The notes under the pieces: model-generated
Seen by the model: only the letters and a program-made list of their open reading frames with translations
What the model was told of the DNA's origin: nothing
The model's database searches: none
In this document: positions 25,500 through 37,318 of the stretch, piece after piece
Numbering within the stretch: position 1 is the first letter of the stretch
Layout: every line of letters begins with the position of its first letter
Assembly (NCBI GenBank): GCA_037951165.1
Contig: JBBDHG010000019.1
Coordinates: 10,332,001-10,396,000 of the forward strand
Length of the DNA: 64,000 nucleotides
Reading direction: 5' to 3'
Origin: Lophius americanus
Lineage: Eukaryota > Chordata > Actinopteri > Lophiiformes > Lophiidae
Position numbers and translations under genes: made by a program

Positions 25500-26334
25500 A
25501 CACAAACACACACAAACACACACACGCCCGCACACACACAAACCACCCATTAAATACTGATATGAATAAATGCACATAACTGTGTTGGTTGCATTCACAC
25601 ATGCACAGACAGACTTACGTACATACACAATACCTTTCTGTATCTATGTATCTATTTATCCACCCTTCAGGCCCAGTGTGTCTCCAGGCTCCATGGCTCT
25701 CTGGTGGTGATCCGTCTCCACATTAAGTGAGGCCTCAGATAATTCCTAAGCCTCCTCCATGGCCGATCCAATAAGGGATAAGGTGCTCGGCTGGCCATGA
25801 TCAACTGACAATCTGTCTTCTCACACGGCTACTTTAGTGGAAGCCAAGATTACACTGGCCAACCTAGATGGGGCAGTTCACAAGACCAGTGAGCTGAAGT
25901 TTGTGTGTGTGTGTGTGTGTATGTGACAGAATGAGATTTAAAGAGGACAGGCAAGTTGAAGAAGAAAAGGCAAAGAGTTAAAACTACTGTAAGCGTATTT
26001 GACGGTCAAGTATGTGTGTCATGTATATGTATGTGTCACCTCAGTCACGCATTAGAGAGCTGGTTGTTGCATGTAAATTGAGTAACCGCTTGAAAATGAG
26101 GGATCATAAAGTGGAAATAACAGTGGGATATCTGTCAATTGTTTTGAAATTGAATGATATACATCAGCAAATGTCTTTCTTTGATAAAAAAAAAAAAATC
26201 CAAACTAACGTATATTAATCTACAATGAATATGTATTTGAAAGGGTACACCGGAATTAGCAACTGCTGTCTTAAACATAGGGGAAAGTAATAGAAATCAA
26301 AGAAATAAATATGATATACATATACGACAAGTGG
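24991..26334. other. Unique DNA; possible regulatory patch 25660-25870
   Basis: A purine-rich tract fills 25110-25400 on the plus strand, and the 108- and 113-codon minus frames are read from it. A less biased patch at 25660-25870 (ggcccagtgtgtctccaggc onward) shows neither a repeat nor a frame. It could be conserved non-coding DNA, but nothing in the sequence proves it. A TG run lies at 25900-25922. Confidence 0.4.
25468..25543. repeat. (CA)n microsatellite, interrupted
   Basis: A CA run with single interruptions (ata, aaa, cgcccg). Confidence 0.95.
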
Positions 26335-26681
26335 TGAAAGCAGAGCAGGGCAGTGGGTACCACAGTTGACTTACAGCAAGACAGTTCTGGGTTCAAATCT
26401 AGCTGAGGACTTGGGGCCTCTCTGTTAGGAGATGGCATGCTCTCCCTGTGCTTTACGTGGGTTCTCTCAAGGTTCTCCAGCTTCCTCCCCAATCCAAAAT
26501 TTGCAGCATAGATGAGTTGGTGACTCTAAATTGCCTCTAAGTTTGAAGGATGGACAAGCTGTCCAGGGTGTACCCTCCCTATCGCTCAAGGTCAGTTGGG
26601 GTGAGCACCAGCGCCCTCGTGATCTCACAACCCAGGCCCGTCTGGATCGGTAGTTACAGAAAATAAATAAATGATTGATTG
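26335..26681 (+). mobile_element. V-SINE-like tRNA-derived SINE
   Basis: The head contains a pol III B-box (gggttcaaatct, 26389-26400) preceded by cttacagcaag. It is followed by the conserved central domain (tctccctgtgctttacgtgg, gttctctcaaggttctcc, agcttcctcccc, gttggtgactctaaattgcc) and the tail (gacaagctgtccagggtgta, ccctccctatcgctcaag). It ends gttacagaaaataaataaat near 26681. The order and content match the teleost V-SINE type. It is about full length and moderately diverged. Confidence 0.85.
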
Positions 26682-29600
26682 AAGAACTTCGTCCACTAGC
26701 TCTACGCACAGAGATGCAATCTGTTTACCAACACTAAAAATGCGTCAATCAGGCCTTATGTAAATTATTTGGTAAAATAATTCAGAGTAAAATTACTTTA
26801 GGTTTTGTACTTCACCTTATTTTTACTACATCTACAGTTTAATGGTTAAATGGTGTGAGTTTTTTTTTGCTAAGATAGTTTTTTTTTCTTTTGCTGGAAA
26901 AAAAGTGTAACTGAAAGGATGAAAGAGTGAAACATTGCTGCTCAGTCAATACCCGATGTTAACACATGTTGATTAAAAAATGTCAAGTTCTTATATGGAA
27001 TAACTTCAGTTATGGATGTATGTAGAATCTACCACGCTAACATCGATATTAAATTGTTTATTGTTTATAATTTTTATTAAATTGTGTTAGGGATCAACCC
27101 AACAACTGTCTTATGTACTGCACATTGTTGAACTATCACAAGTTTTACACCGGAACCCCTACCTAATGCAACCTGCCCTTTTTATCCAGTCTGGGTATAA
27201 ATTTATATTAAATAGTGCAATTGAAAAAAAAGAATTTCCTGGTAACAGTTAATACCATTTATATAAAATTTGACTAAAAAACATGTGTTAAAGAGAAATC
27301 GTTATCGTGCACACATATTTTGAAAATGAGAAGAATAAGAACGTTCATTTCAAAGAGAAATCCAATTTAGTCTTAGGTTTTAAAGGGTTTGATCTATTAA
27401 TAGCAGTATGCTTATAATATTAGAAATTGCAAAAATTGTCAATCAGCCTAGCCTGTTTACTAAAACATATATATGCAGTGACTTGACAGTTTAGATAGCC
27501 TATTCGTCTTTCAGCAGAGGAGACAGGCAAAGTGTGATAAGCATCGACATTCTAGCCAACAGAGACTGCCTTGGAGACACTCCTGATCCCTTTTTCCAGT
27601 GGAATAGGCTCATTTTAACACTCACTCACACACACACACACACTTGGAGGACTGTGCAGGGCTTTGATAAGCGTGGCCCTTCTCTTTCTCTTGCTCTCTG
27701 AGTAAACATTGTTTTGGATTAGGCAGAGTATAATGAGAGCAGGGGGCTATCTGCCCACCACGCCGCCCCCCCCATTTCTCTCTGAGGGGGCCCAGACCAA
27801 TCTTTACTCTGCTATTCATCCCCATCCTCTGATAGCTTACTTATCTGCTGCAAAATGCCAGGGCTGACTGCCTGTCTAACTGCCCCTATAACCGTCTCCT
27901 CGTCTCCCTGCTTCTCCACGTGTCTCTCGGCCTGTCTTTCATCCTGTCTTAAAACTTGCAAAAGCATTAAGGCAAATGCATAATAATGCCTCATTTGATC
28001 CATTCTCTAGCTGGGTCAGAATGTCTGTTTAGATGACAGATTCTTTTACTGATTTTACTCATCTAGTTAATCTACATCCATTGTTAGAAGCGCAATAATA
28101 GATGTACAGAAAACCCGATCCCTGTTATTACTCCTCTTTCTGCAATGGATTAATGTAAAAACCTGAGGATTCCCATTAATTCTGCAAAAACAAGAACTTA
28201 ACCCCATAGAGTGAATTATTTAGTATCCGCTGTTAAAGGTACAAAAATCTTTGAATTTTATGTCCATCTCCCACAGAATAAACCAAGATAAATACAAATT
28301 GGTTCCTGAGCCGTAACTGGTATTTCTGCTTATTTATTTATACATAATGTGAATGTCTTACAACAATATTCACAAACCCATCTCATCATGCATTTCACTG
28401 GCATTCATCAATGAATGGAAGTAAATTGTGAAGTTCATAAAAAAGCACAGGGGGAACAGGGGTTACAGGAGGACAGTTGAATAAATTATGGAAAATAAAC
28501 AGAGGGAGGAAGTAGGAGAGACCGTGGGCAAAACTATAGAGGAGGAACAATCAAATTAGAGTAGAGGGAATGACATATGGGGAGAGACAGGGGGAGGCAG
28601 AAACAAAAGGGGAGTTTGACATGTAGCTAATAGACATATCAACACTGAAGTGTGGGGTTTCACTGGTAGACCAGAGCTTTGCAAAGCTTCATTCAGTGAT
28701 TAGCATACGAAGAGTGGCATCGGACTCTGTGACAACCCCAGATTATGGTCCACGCTCATGCACATGCAAACACACACACAATGACGTAGATTCTGTCCTT
28801 CCTTGGAGAAAGACAAGGATGTCAAATTACAGGGTGTGTCGTCTGCACCAAGTTATCCGGTTTCTTGAATTTTAATAAACAATTAGGACAGGTAATGGGC
28901 ATGGAAAAAGGGAATGATGCTTAGCAGGGATAGAAGAAGAGGGAAACAAGTCTTGGGACAGCACATGGAAAAAAGGAAGAGGTGAGTAACCTGAGGGAGG
29001 TAGACATTGAAAAATAATTATGCAAAGAGGAGGAGAAACAGGAGTGTTGAGATAAAAATACCTGACAATTGGTTCTTGTTTCTTGGATCACAGAAAAATA
29101 ATAAAATAACTTGATTTAGCTTAGCAACTGCAAAATTCTTCCAACAGTTGAATGTCAAAGCTTCATTCTGCAGATTGGGAATGTGCAGGGTTTGATGCTT
29201 GAAGGCTGAACTATAGGTTCAGGATTATCAATCAACAAACCCAAAGCAAATTCTAAACAAAAGTAGACCATTGAGACTTGATTGTTGTCATTTTTGTACA
29301 TCTGTCACTATAATTAACATCAAATACAATGCAACAAAGGTTTCCTCCAAAATCAGTTCCCAGGCAGGCTTGTCTTTAAGGTTATGTAATTTATCAATGG
29401 GAAAAAGATAAATGTTTACACAAAAACTACGTGCAGATCGGAAAACGTGAAGCGTATCGAAGCCAATTATTTGATCTTAGGTGCAAAACCACCATTTTAT
29501 TCATAGAACTCAACTGTTAGGCCAACCACTAGGGATGTGACTAACTTTTTTTTCTAATTTGTATTTAGAAAATTTAAAGGGGGGGGGGGGGGGGGGGGGG

Positions 29601-30900
29601 GGGGGTATCATACGGGAAGAGAAGAGGATAAACTCAAGACGAGAGAAACAGGGAGTGGATGTGAAAGGCAGGAGTCTGCCCAACAACTGCGCTGATGCCT
29701 TAAACATGAGACCCAGATTTCCCATCTCAGTGAAGAGGTGGGGGGTTTAAAGGGGCTCTGGGGAGCAAAGGGAAATCGAAAGGCTTTAAAAACAGTATTT
29801 CCGAGGGACAAATTGTTTGATGAAATTGACAGGCAAATGTGTTTTAGAGTGACTGTTAATATTCTAACCTATCTCAATTAATTGAATACACGTCCAAATA
29901 CTGGTGGGTTTACCAGTGGAGTCTGAGCAAAACCTGGGTTTGGATCTTGGGCCGGGTCACAGTCACTATTAACAGGGGAATCCTATAAAAAGCTTCAACT
30001 AAGAATAATTACCATAATTTGTTAGCATGGCAATTATCTGTTTGAATCGTTTGATGTTTAAAATGTCGTACTGGTGTGAAAAATTACATTTAATATTTTC
30101 TTCATACAAAGTACCCCCTTGAAATTTCTTGATCAAAGAAAAACACCAAGGATACATTTCTGAGAAAGAGAGAATGTCTTTGTAGCCTGAAAATCACTTA
30201 ATAGATTAATTACATTGTGAAGAATTTGCTCAAGCCTTGCTCGCTTCACCTTTACAAGTCCCTTTGCACTTTTGTCCCTTTGATATTATGTAATGATGAA
30301 TGAAAGTTGCCAGTTGATTGTAAATTAATGCTGACTCACTAGCACTTATGTATTAGCGTTATTCGAGGTAGAGAAAAACTGTAAAAAACATTTTTGTGTT
30401 GGTCATAGTTTGGAAAGGCAATTATAAATATCAGCTTAATCATATCTTTCTATTATAGAATAAATCTACAATACATGTATAATTTGTGGAGAAACATGGA
30501 TTTAATGGACATGGATTTGGCAGGAGATTTGCAGTATAATCTCCTACTGGATACTTTTCCTGGGCTATCTGGGTTTGCACAGAGAAATCAATATTCATAT
30601 TTACTTTAATTTAACTTTTCAACCGAGTCTTTCCATACTTAATATGTTCCAAGTATATCAAATCCAGATATATTTAGAATAAATAAAACTGCTTTAGTCA
30701 TTTAGGGATGTCTCGACATTCGATTTTGATATCATGATTATTTTCAGAGAAATGATCACGGTTATGGCTGGAAACTCTGGCAAACAAAGCTGCTTCTGTT
30801 ATTTGATGCTTGCATGTCAGTGCTGTCCACCATGGCATAATGTCAACTTTAACTTCCAGAGGTGTGTTCAGGTAGGCAGGCGTATGCACATTACTTCCAC
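26682..30900. other. Unique non-coding DNA
   Basis: AT-rich at 26740-27480. The stretch 27640-28030 is less biased and has no motif beyond a CA run at 27627-27642 and a C-rich run at 27762-27773. A purine-rich tract covers 28440-28620. The poly-G run at 29579 is listed separately. No gene is seen. Confidence 0.45.
29579..29605 (+). repeat. 27-nt poly-G run
   Basis: An uninterrupted run of 27 G on the plus strand. Mononucleotide G runs this long are rare in vertebrate DNA and can form G-quadruplexes. Confidence 0.97.
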
Positions 30901-31121
30901 ACCAATCTGCCATAAGATTAAAACCCCCTGTATGATTTTTTGAAGGCACAAGAACAGATCTATAATGTCATTGCAATTTTCCTGTTCCGACTAATCATCA
31001 TCATCAGAAGAAAATGTTCTTCTGCTGCTGAATATTTCCACCCTCTGACAGGTGCCATTATTATCAGATAATCAATGTTATTCACTGAAATTTTCAGTGG
31101 TTATAAGGATATGGCTGACAG
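30901..31121. mobile_element. Family M short derivative (MITE-like)
   Basis: The left end accaatctgccataagatta is an imperfect inverted copy of the right end gtggttataaggatatggct. The right half (tttccaccctctgacaggtg, ccattattatcagataatca, atgttattcact) is the family-M 5' region in minus orientation; compare 52460-52530 and 54400-54470. About 220 bp long with no transposase sequence. Confidence 0.65.
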
Positions 31122-33000
31122 AGGAGTGCGTCATCAAAATCTTCCTTACATTTAACATTGAATTTCATTGCTAATATAATGGAGCCGGTATGCCGTATGT
31201 ACTCAATGTGTGGCAGCGGGTGTGTTCATGCGCGTGTACCCACGCCTGTATGTTTGTTTGTGTGTTCATGCGCATGTGTCTGAGCGTGTGTGTGTTCATG
31301 TGTGTCTGTGTCTAAGTGTCTCGGGGTACGTGGCACATTAATGCAAGACTCTAATTTTCTGTGCAGGCGATCTGAACTGAGTGGGAATTTTGTTTTTCTC
31401 TAAGTCTCTCGTTGAGCGGGGGCTTAGCATTAGCATTTTGACCAATTGAGAGGCAGGGAATCGATGCACTCGCTACACATCTGAATGTAAAAACGCCCCA
31501 AAAAATCATTTAAATTCATCAGGGGAAAAAAAACAGCGAAGAAGAACTAGCCAGTTTTGTTTTTTACCTTCACTAGGGAAAACAGGGATGGATTTTTATC
31601 CTGAAGATGTTCGGACATATTAGATGTGTTCGAGCTTTTAGCAGCAACTTTCCGAAAGCATGCTTTGCTGATTGTATATTCATAATCTAACACAATCCAC
31701 CATGTGGGCATTTAGTTGATATCCAATATGATCGCACACTGATGACTTGATTCCTGTCATAAGTAGATATAACTGGAGTTCAGTTTCCACTGCCCAAGTC
31801 TAAATAAAATTCTTTTTGATTTGGCATTTTGCTTTTGATTTTTAAGAGCCGTGATCTCAGCCACCTGCATGTTTCAACAATGAAAAACAGCTTTGTTTTC
31901 GCAGCCAGCAGCAATGTTGTAGGAAATATTAGGGTAATTTTCCCACTCATGTCTGTAAGCCTTGAGACGATGAAACTAAGTTTATTTGCCTCTCCGCAAT
32001 CCGACTCCTCATATGTGGTCATTACAATATAGGCTGAAAGAATGAGGAACCCGAAGCACAGGCACGAATCAGCATCTAGCTCAGTTCAATACAACCAGAT
32101 AACTTGGCTATGTAAGAGTTATGAAATGGCCCAATTATTGTACAGTTGCGAATTTCGGGCTTTATTGATCCTATATCCTATAAATTTTAAAGTTACATAC
32201 AAAAACTATAATTATCGTATTATCTGGCAACACTGAGTGGGGCACATTGTTACTAATTTTGTAGGTTCAGGTGAGGAGGGAGACCCTTCAGGCTCACCGT
32301 CTCCCTTACTTTCTCCAATAAATTAATTTAAACTGTAAAAAACTTACTCAGAGAGGCATGTGTACGTGTAATACAGCAGTGCTTTTGCACTTTTCTCAGT
32401 AAGAGTTCTATGTGTGTGTTATTGCATCTGTGTATGGTCTCGTTTGTTTGTGTGGCGGGCAGCCTGTAGGCTCCTTTTGAGCAGGCGATTCAATGGAGAG
32501 ACAGATGAGCAGGATAGATATCCCGGGGCAACCTGGCAGTGTCCAGAGCTTTATCGGAGCTGAAGAGATTTTAGCACTCCGTTTTGGAGAACTAACCCAG
32601 CAGCAATGTCACCCTATCCTCCTTCCTCCCATCCTTTTCTCTTTCCTTCGCTCATCCCTTTGTCATCTCCTTCCTGAGATTTTTTCTGTTACCACCCCCT
32701 CTCAGCTCTGCTCTTGGTTTTTCGGTCACTTTCTAATGGATTTAAGGAGAATGGGTAGTTATCGAAAAAAATTAAAAGAAAGAGGGAAAGGATTATTTTT
32801 GGATGTTTCCATTCAATATCTCTGCTTTTCTGCTATTTCGCTGAAAGTTTGAATTTTAAATAACTCTGTATTAATATACTGTATGCTGCGGTGAAAGGAA
32901 TAGACAGGGCAACAAATTACATAAGAGGTGACTATTATGCACTAATATCAAGGTCTCAAGCTAATTATGATTTTCATTCGTATTTAAACTGCAGATTTTG

Positions 33001-33045
33001 TTGTCAATCAATCTACTAATCGTAGATTAGTGGATTGATTGACAA
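33001..33045. repeat. Near-perfect hairpin, 21-bp arms, 3-nt loop
   Basis: Left arm 33001-33021, loop gta, right arm 33025-33045, with a single mismatch (t against g). A partial third copy (caatctactaa) follows directly at 33043-33053. Confidence 0.95.
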
Positions 33046-33536
33046 TCTACTAAATATTGAGTCGGTGTGTATAACAAATAAAATTGTGATTATTTGCTGC
33101 TTCCCATGAAATTTAATCACTGAAATACACAGTCCAATGGCAATATATTTGATATTAGAACCTCCTTTACAGATTAATTAATTTAAAGAAAGATAAGGTC
33201 CTGTACCCGGTAATGATCCTGCTATGACCGGTAATGCCCTTATAGTTACTAGTCCGAAGTCCGTTTGCCTCTTCCTATCAATAAGCCCCCCGCCTCCCCC
33301 TTTGGCCAATGACAACAAAAAACATTTGGCACCATACTTAAATTAGTTTCATGATTTTTTTACTGTATTTTTTATTTAGATAGTGTTTAGTAGTCTTAAA
33401 TTTGGTTTTCCTTTTTTTCTGATGGTTTGATGTGGTCATTTGAGAGATTTTGGGGGGGGGTTTCACCATAAAACAATAAATTTCTTTTACATTGGTTCTT
33501 CAGTTGCTATAACGTCAGCTTGCTGTATAGATTAAG

Positions 33537-33572
33537 TGTATATATATAAGTGTGTATATATATATATATACA
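33537..33572. repeat. AT-rich microsatellite
   Basis: Tatatatataag then gtgtatatatatatatatac; short and interrupted. Confidence 0.9.
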
Positions 33573-35157
33573 TACAATGTCTTGGTGCATAATGAGGAGA
33601 CGGCTGTTATTCTGCAATAAGTATCATTATCACGCTAGGGCCCAATGAGCTGCAGCAGTGTAGTGGGTTTTACCAATCCCTGTCCCTCATTTCCTAACCC
33701 TTTTCTTCTACTCTACTACCTCCCACCAGCCATCATCGTGGGTCACTGTTCTCTGTTTCTTTCTCTTTCTCTCACATCACTGTTACCTTGACTGCCACAT
33801 GCGAAATTAAGTGATATTATCAGAAAAGGCTTCCAGCTGAGCTTAACTGCATTAGAAGAACGGGTAAAATACCCTGAGAGTATGTGAGAGCAAGGGGATA
33901 GAGGTTAGAGGGACAAGGGGTTCTGGAACTGCAAGAGTGAGATGTAGAGAGAGAAAGAAAAGGGGTCTTAAGTGAATTGTCAACTCAAATGCTCTAATCA
34001 CTGTGAAAGCTCTGGACAAAGAGCACCCCTGAACACCAACGGAGCACACCTGGGGGCAGCTAAATTCCACTTAGCCCTATCTGACTACATCTCTTCCCCT
34101 ATCTTTCTGTGCCTCTTTCTTTCCATAACTTTACATGGTTGTTTCTTCAAAATCTCCCCTTACATAAGAACTTTGATGGGAAAGAACATGATAATTTTAT
34201 TTATTGACCAGAAGACCGTAATGGAAAATTAAATATATACAATCCATAGGCAGACTGGTAGGTAGATATAAAGCATTGGAGCAATATATTATTTTATAGG
34301 AGTTCATTATATAGAACATGGCACAAAGACACTTTGTGTCCTCCATTTCCATAAAGACCATAGGCAGATCTTTGGCTCCTTAGGGGCTGGAGGCCATGAT
34401 GTTCTATTCAACTATCCTGTTCATACTACATTCACGGTTTGAGCACAGCCAACATGTTGTGTGGTTAAGTATGGGTCATTTCCTCCTTCCAACCACCTCT
34501 TTTTTCAAATGTCCAGGCAGGGAAGGCATTGACTGGGGCAATGGGAAGCAACCAAAGGTAACTTGTTGGAAGTTTTTCAGTTCAGAAACGAAACGGTAAA
34601 GTCAAAGAGGTAGATACACAGTCACTGGAATGTAATTCTAATAATGAAAATGTAAATAAATACAATCAATCTGCAGAATCCTACGGGTAAACATTAAAGT
34701 TTTCTATGGCCTCTTCAGGTGGTGTCCATTGTGTAAGGTGACAAAAGGTGCATTCTTGCAAGTCATAAAGAAAAATAAGCTGGCACCACGGTCCACTACT
34801 GATTGCACCACAGACCCCATCTTTTTCCGCATATGATTTGTGTTTGTGTGTTATATGGAGCTAAATGTTCAACTCTGAACTGAAAATAAATACAGATGAG
34901 CCTGTCAGAAAAAAAACAACAAGAAATATTTATAGTATTTCTTTTTTTCCCATATTCCACCAAAATATTTGCTGGCATGGTGGCCCACATGCGATTGTGT
35001 CAGCAACAACCAGTTGATCATCCTTATGGTCAATTTAAATTTGCAAAACTATTGTAACTAGGCCAATGATCAAGACAATACATTGAAGTGAAACAGTGTG
35101 CTCCCTCCCTGTTGACCGACTTTCTGATGATCATACATATGCTTGGTTTTAGTTTTG

Positions 35158-35285
35158 TTGGATGAGTGATCATCCCACAATCGAAAGATTGCGGGCTTGA
35201 TCCCTGATCTTGACACTATATGCCATGGAGTCCTTGAAAAAGGCCCCTAGACTCTACTGCTTCGGGGATCAGGGATGGATCAAAT
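35158..35285 (+). mobile_element. tRNA-derived SINE fragment
   Basis: The blocks atcccacaatcgaaagattg, cgggcttgatccctg (B-box-like), ctatatgcca and gagtccttgaaaaag match a common teleost tRNA-SINE body (usual form: ...atgccgaagtgtccttgggcaaga). It is truncated on both sides and of a different subfamily from the V-SINE at 26335. Confidence 0.55.
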
Positions 35286-35289
35286 GCAA

Positions 35290-35870
35290 TTAATTAATTT
35301 CACAATGCTGTATTTTGTATGACTGTGTGATAAAAAAAAAAAAAGTTCTATTATATCCCCAAAAAGTCAGGAATATTATGTCATCTGCTGTCGCAGATCC
35401 TTCATATTCACGGGATAACTCAAAAACTGTTATATGGATTATTTTCAAATTTATACCCACATAGACCGTATCTCGCATAAGAACTGTTTCGTTTTTTGAA
35501 CAGGTTGGTTGTAGATCTATGACAATAGGGGGAACTTTATCTCCAGACATTTTTGGGCCATGCAGCCGTTGGTTCGATTTCGTCCAAATTTGGTGCATAC
35601 TAATGTACTATATCAAGATCAATCTTGAATATATAATATTCTACTTTAAAAATTAATATTTTCCTTACTAGGGGAAGCTTCTTTTTTTTTATGAAAAACA
35701 CAGTTTTTATAGGAATTCCTACCTGTTAGTCCATTTTAGTTCAAATTTAGTGCATTTGAATTGACTTGAGGAGATCTATCTTGCATATCATATTTTACTA
35801 AATTAGTTCATATTTTACTCATTCTTTTAAGAAAAATACTGTTTTTTCTCGGTTATTTCTTGCTGTTAGG
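35290..35870 (+). repeat. Interspersed repeat R2, second copy with internal repetition
   Basis: Reverse-complement partner of 24600-24990: ggataactcaaaaactgtta, tagggggaactttatc, tgggccatgcagccgttggt and tccaaatttggtgcatac occur in matching order. A shorter internal repeat of the last block (ttcaaatttagtgcatttga) at 35739-35762 suggests a tandem unit of about 170 bp. It is non-coding and of unknown class. Confidence 0.6.
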
Positions 35871-36049
35871 GACGAAAGTGTATTCCTAGTTATTATAGAT
35901 GACAAGGGAGTACACAATCTCCATTTCTACTCAACAACCAGAGAAAGAGTGACAGAATATTACAAATACTTTGTTTCCCTGAATACGATGTGCAGAAAAA
36001 TATTACTACTTCAACTAGGAAACCAACAACATAGGTCTTTGCATGATCC

Positions 36050-36208
36050 ATGTTCAGCTCATCAGTGTGTGTGAGGAGCGAATGCTAGAAAGTGTTGTGC
36101 GATCCCACCCAAGAGCTACTAGCAAAATTGCTGAAAAAGTTCATGCTGGGTCTGATAGAAAGGTGTCAGAAAGCAGAGTACATTGCAAAGCTATAGGCAG
36201 GTGGTTCT
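36050..36208 (+). mobile_element. Family M Tc1/mariner fragment
   Basis: The blocks gagctactagcaaaattgct, gaaaaagttcatgctgggtc and tgatagaaaggtgtcagaaa are the transposase DNA-binding region downstream of the part kept at 17036. The sequence then jumps to the 3' terminal block aggcaggtggt. This is another internally deleted copy, with its left terminus missing. Confidence 0.65.
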
Positions 36209-37284
36209 GAAATTGGTTCTGAAATTAAAGCTTAATGGTGTCTTTAGGTTGAGGCTTTATCGGTTGGATATAGATGATGGATGATCAATAGAGGCTTTAA
36301 ATGAACACACACATACAGTCGGAGTACATGGGTGAGTAGGTGGGCTATGCTCTCTTCATTTCTTCTGTAGCCTCACCCTCTCTCTTATACTGTACACAAG
36401 TACACACAATTTATCAAAGTAGTCACCCATCACCACCCAACAAAATCAGCTGATACCCCAAGTTTACTAGTAGAGTTTGGGATAATGTGGTCAATCAGTC
36501 GGGGCAGGTATTGTGGATTGTGAATGAAGAGTGTTTCTTGATTGATTGATTACTGTTGAAATTCAAATTAAGAGAGTGTACAACTTTGAAAGTATCTACA
36601 ATAATTTTTAAACATGTTGGGATCAAATATTATGTTTCTCATGGCCGTTATTTAATTTTGTATGTATTGTTTATTTCTATGGTTAGATCATCATAATGTC
36701 TCCCTCTCTATCAGCAGTGTTTTGAGGAATCATTTCCAATGAAAAGTTTTTATTCACAGGCAACAACAAGTTACATCTCAAATCAATCCGTTTTAAATAA
36801 ATAGTTTTTGATAAACAATATCAACAAAAAGTGAACTTTAAATTACCTTTGATCGTCTAGAGGTGCATTTCACATTAAATGTAAGCAACATAATGTGTTT
36901 TCTTGTTTTTAGCGCAGCAGCGCTGAAACAAGTTGACAACTGGAGGACGTGAACACACCTTGCCAGTTAATTAAAACCTGTGTTCTATTTACTTACCTGC
37001 GTGTGCGACTTACTTAAAGTTTATTAATTAGCGTTTTATCTGTTTTTTCTTTTCCATATTCTCTCCCAGGCTTTGGATGTGCCTTACGTTTATAACAATG
37101 ACTGGATAAAGGCTGATATCTAACAACAGAGGAGTAGGGAGCTTGCCTGCGCTGACGCTCTTGGCTGTTTTGCCGGCTATCGCAGTGCATTCTGGGACTT
37201 TTAGTATCCCTGATGTTTGCCCTGTTTGCTAGCCGTCAAGTTATTATCACAATTAGATATTGTCTTGAGGACTGGATATAACCG
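36209..37284. other. Unique DNA
   Basis: A 12-bp perfect tandem duplication (tggttctgaaat, twice) lies at 36202-36225, at the edge of the family-M fragment. At 37187-37205 there is gtgcattctgggacttt, resembling the reverse of a ZNF143/Staf-type site; it could also belong to a repeat. No gene is seen. Confidence 0.4.
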
Positions 37285-37318
37285 TTTGTGGCCCGCGGGC
37301 CTTGAGTTTGACAAATGT
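37285..37318. repeat. hAT-type terminal sequence, second family
   Basis: On the minus strand this reads tgtcaaactcaaggcccgcg then ggccaca, the usual outer end of a common vertebrate hAT family. No matching partner is found within the window. Confidence 0.45.

Larger units (their letters stand above)
31122..35157. other. Unique DNA; possible regulatory patch 32460-32620
   Basis: TG-rich patches lie at 31215-31310, and an AT run at 33537-33572. The 119-codon plus frame at 32493-32852 has no recognisable domain; its first third lies in a GC-balanced patch (32460-32620) and the rest is pyrimidine-rich. A run of 9 G lies near 33452-33460. No gene is supported. Confidence 0.45.

Noticed and set aside
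32493..32852. 119-codon plus-strand open frame
   Set aside because: No domain; the middle and end are pyrimidine-tract derived.
37187..37206. ZNF143-like site suggesting a promoter
   Set aside because: A single motif next to hAT-derived sequence, without a CpG island or a downstream exon. More likely repeat-derived.
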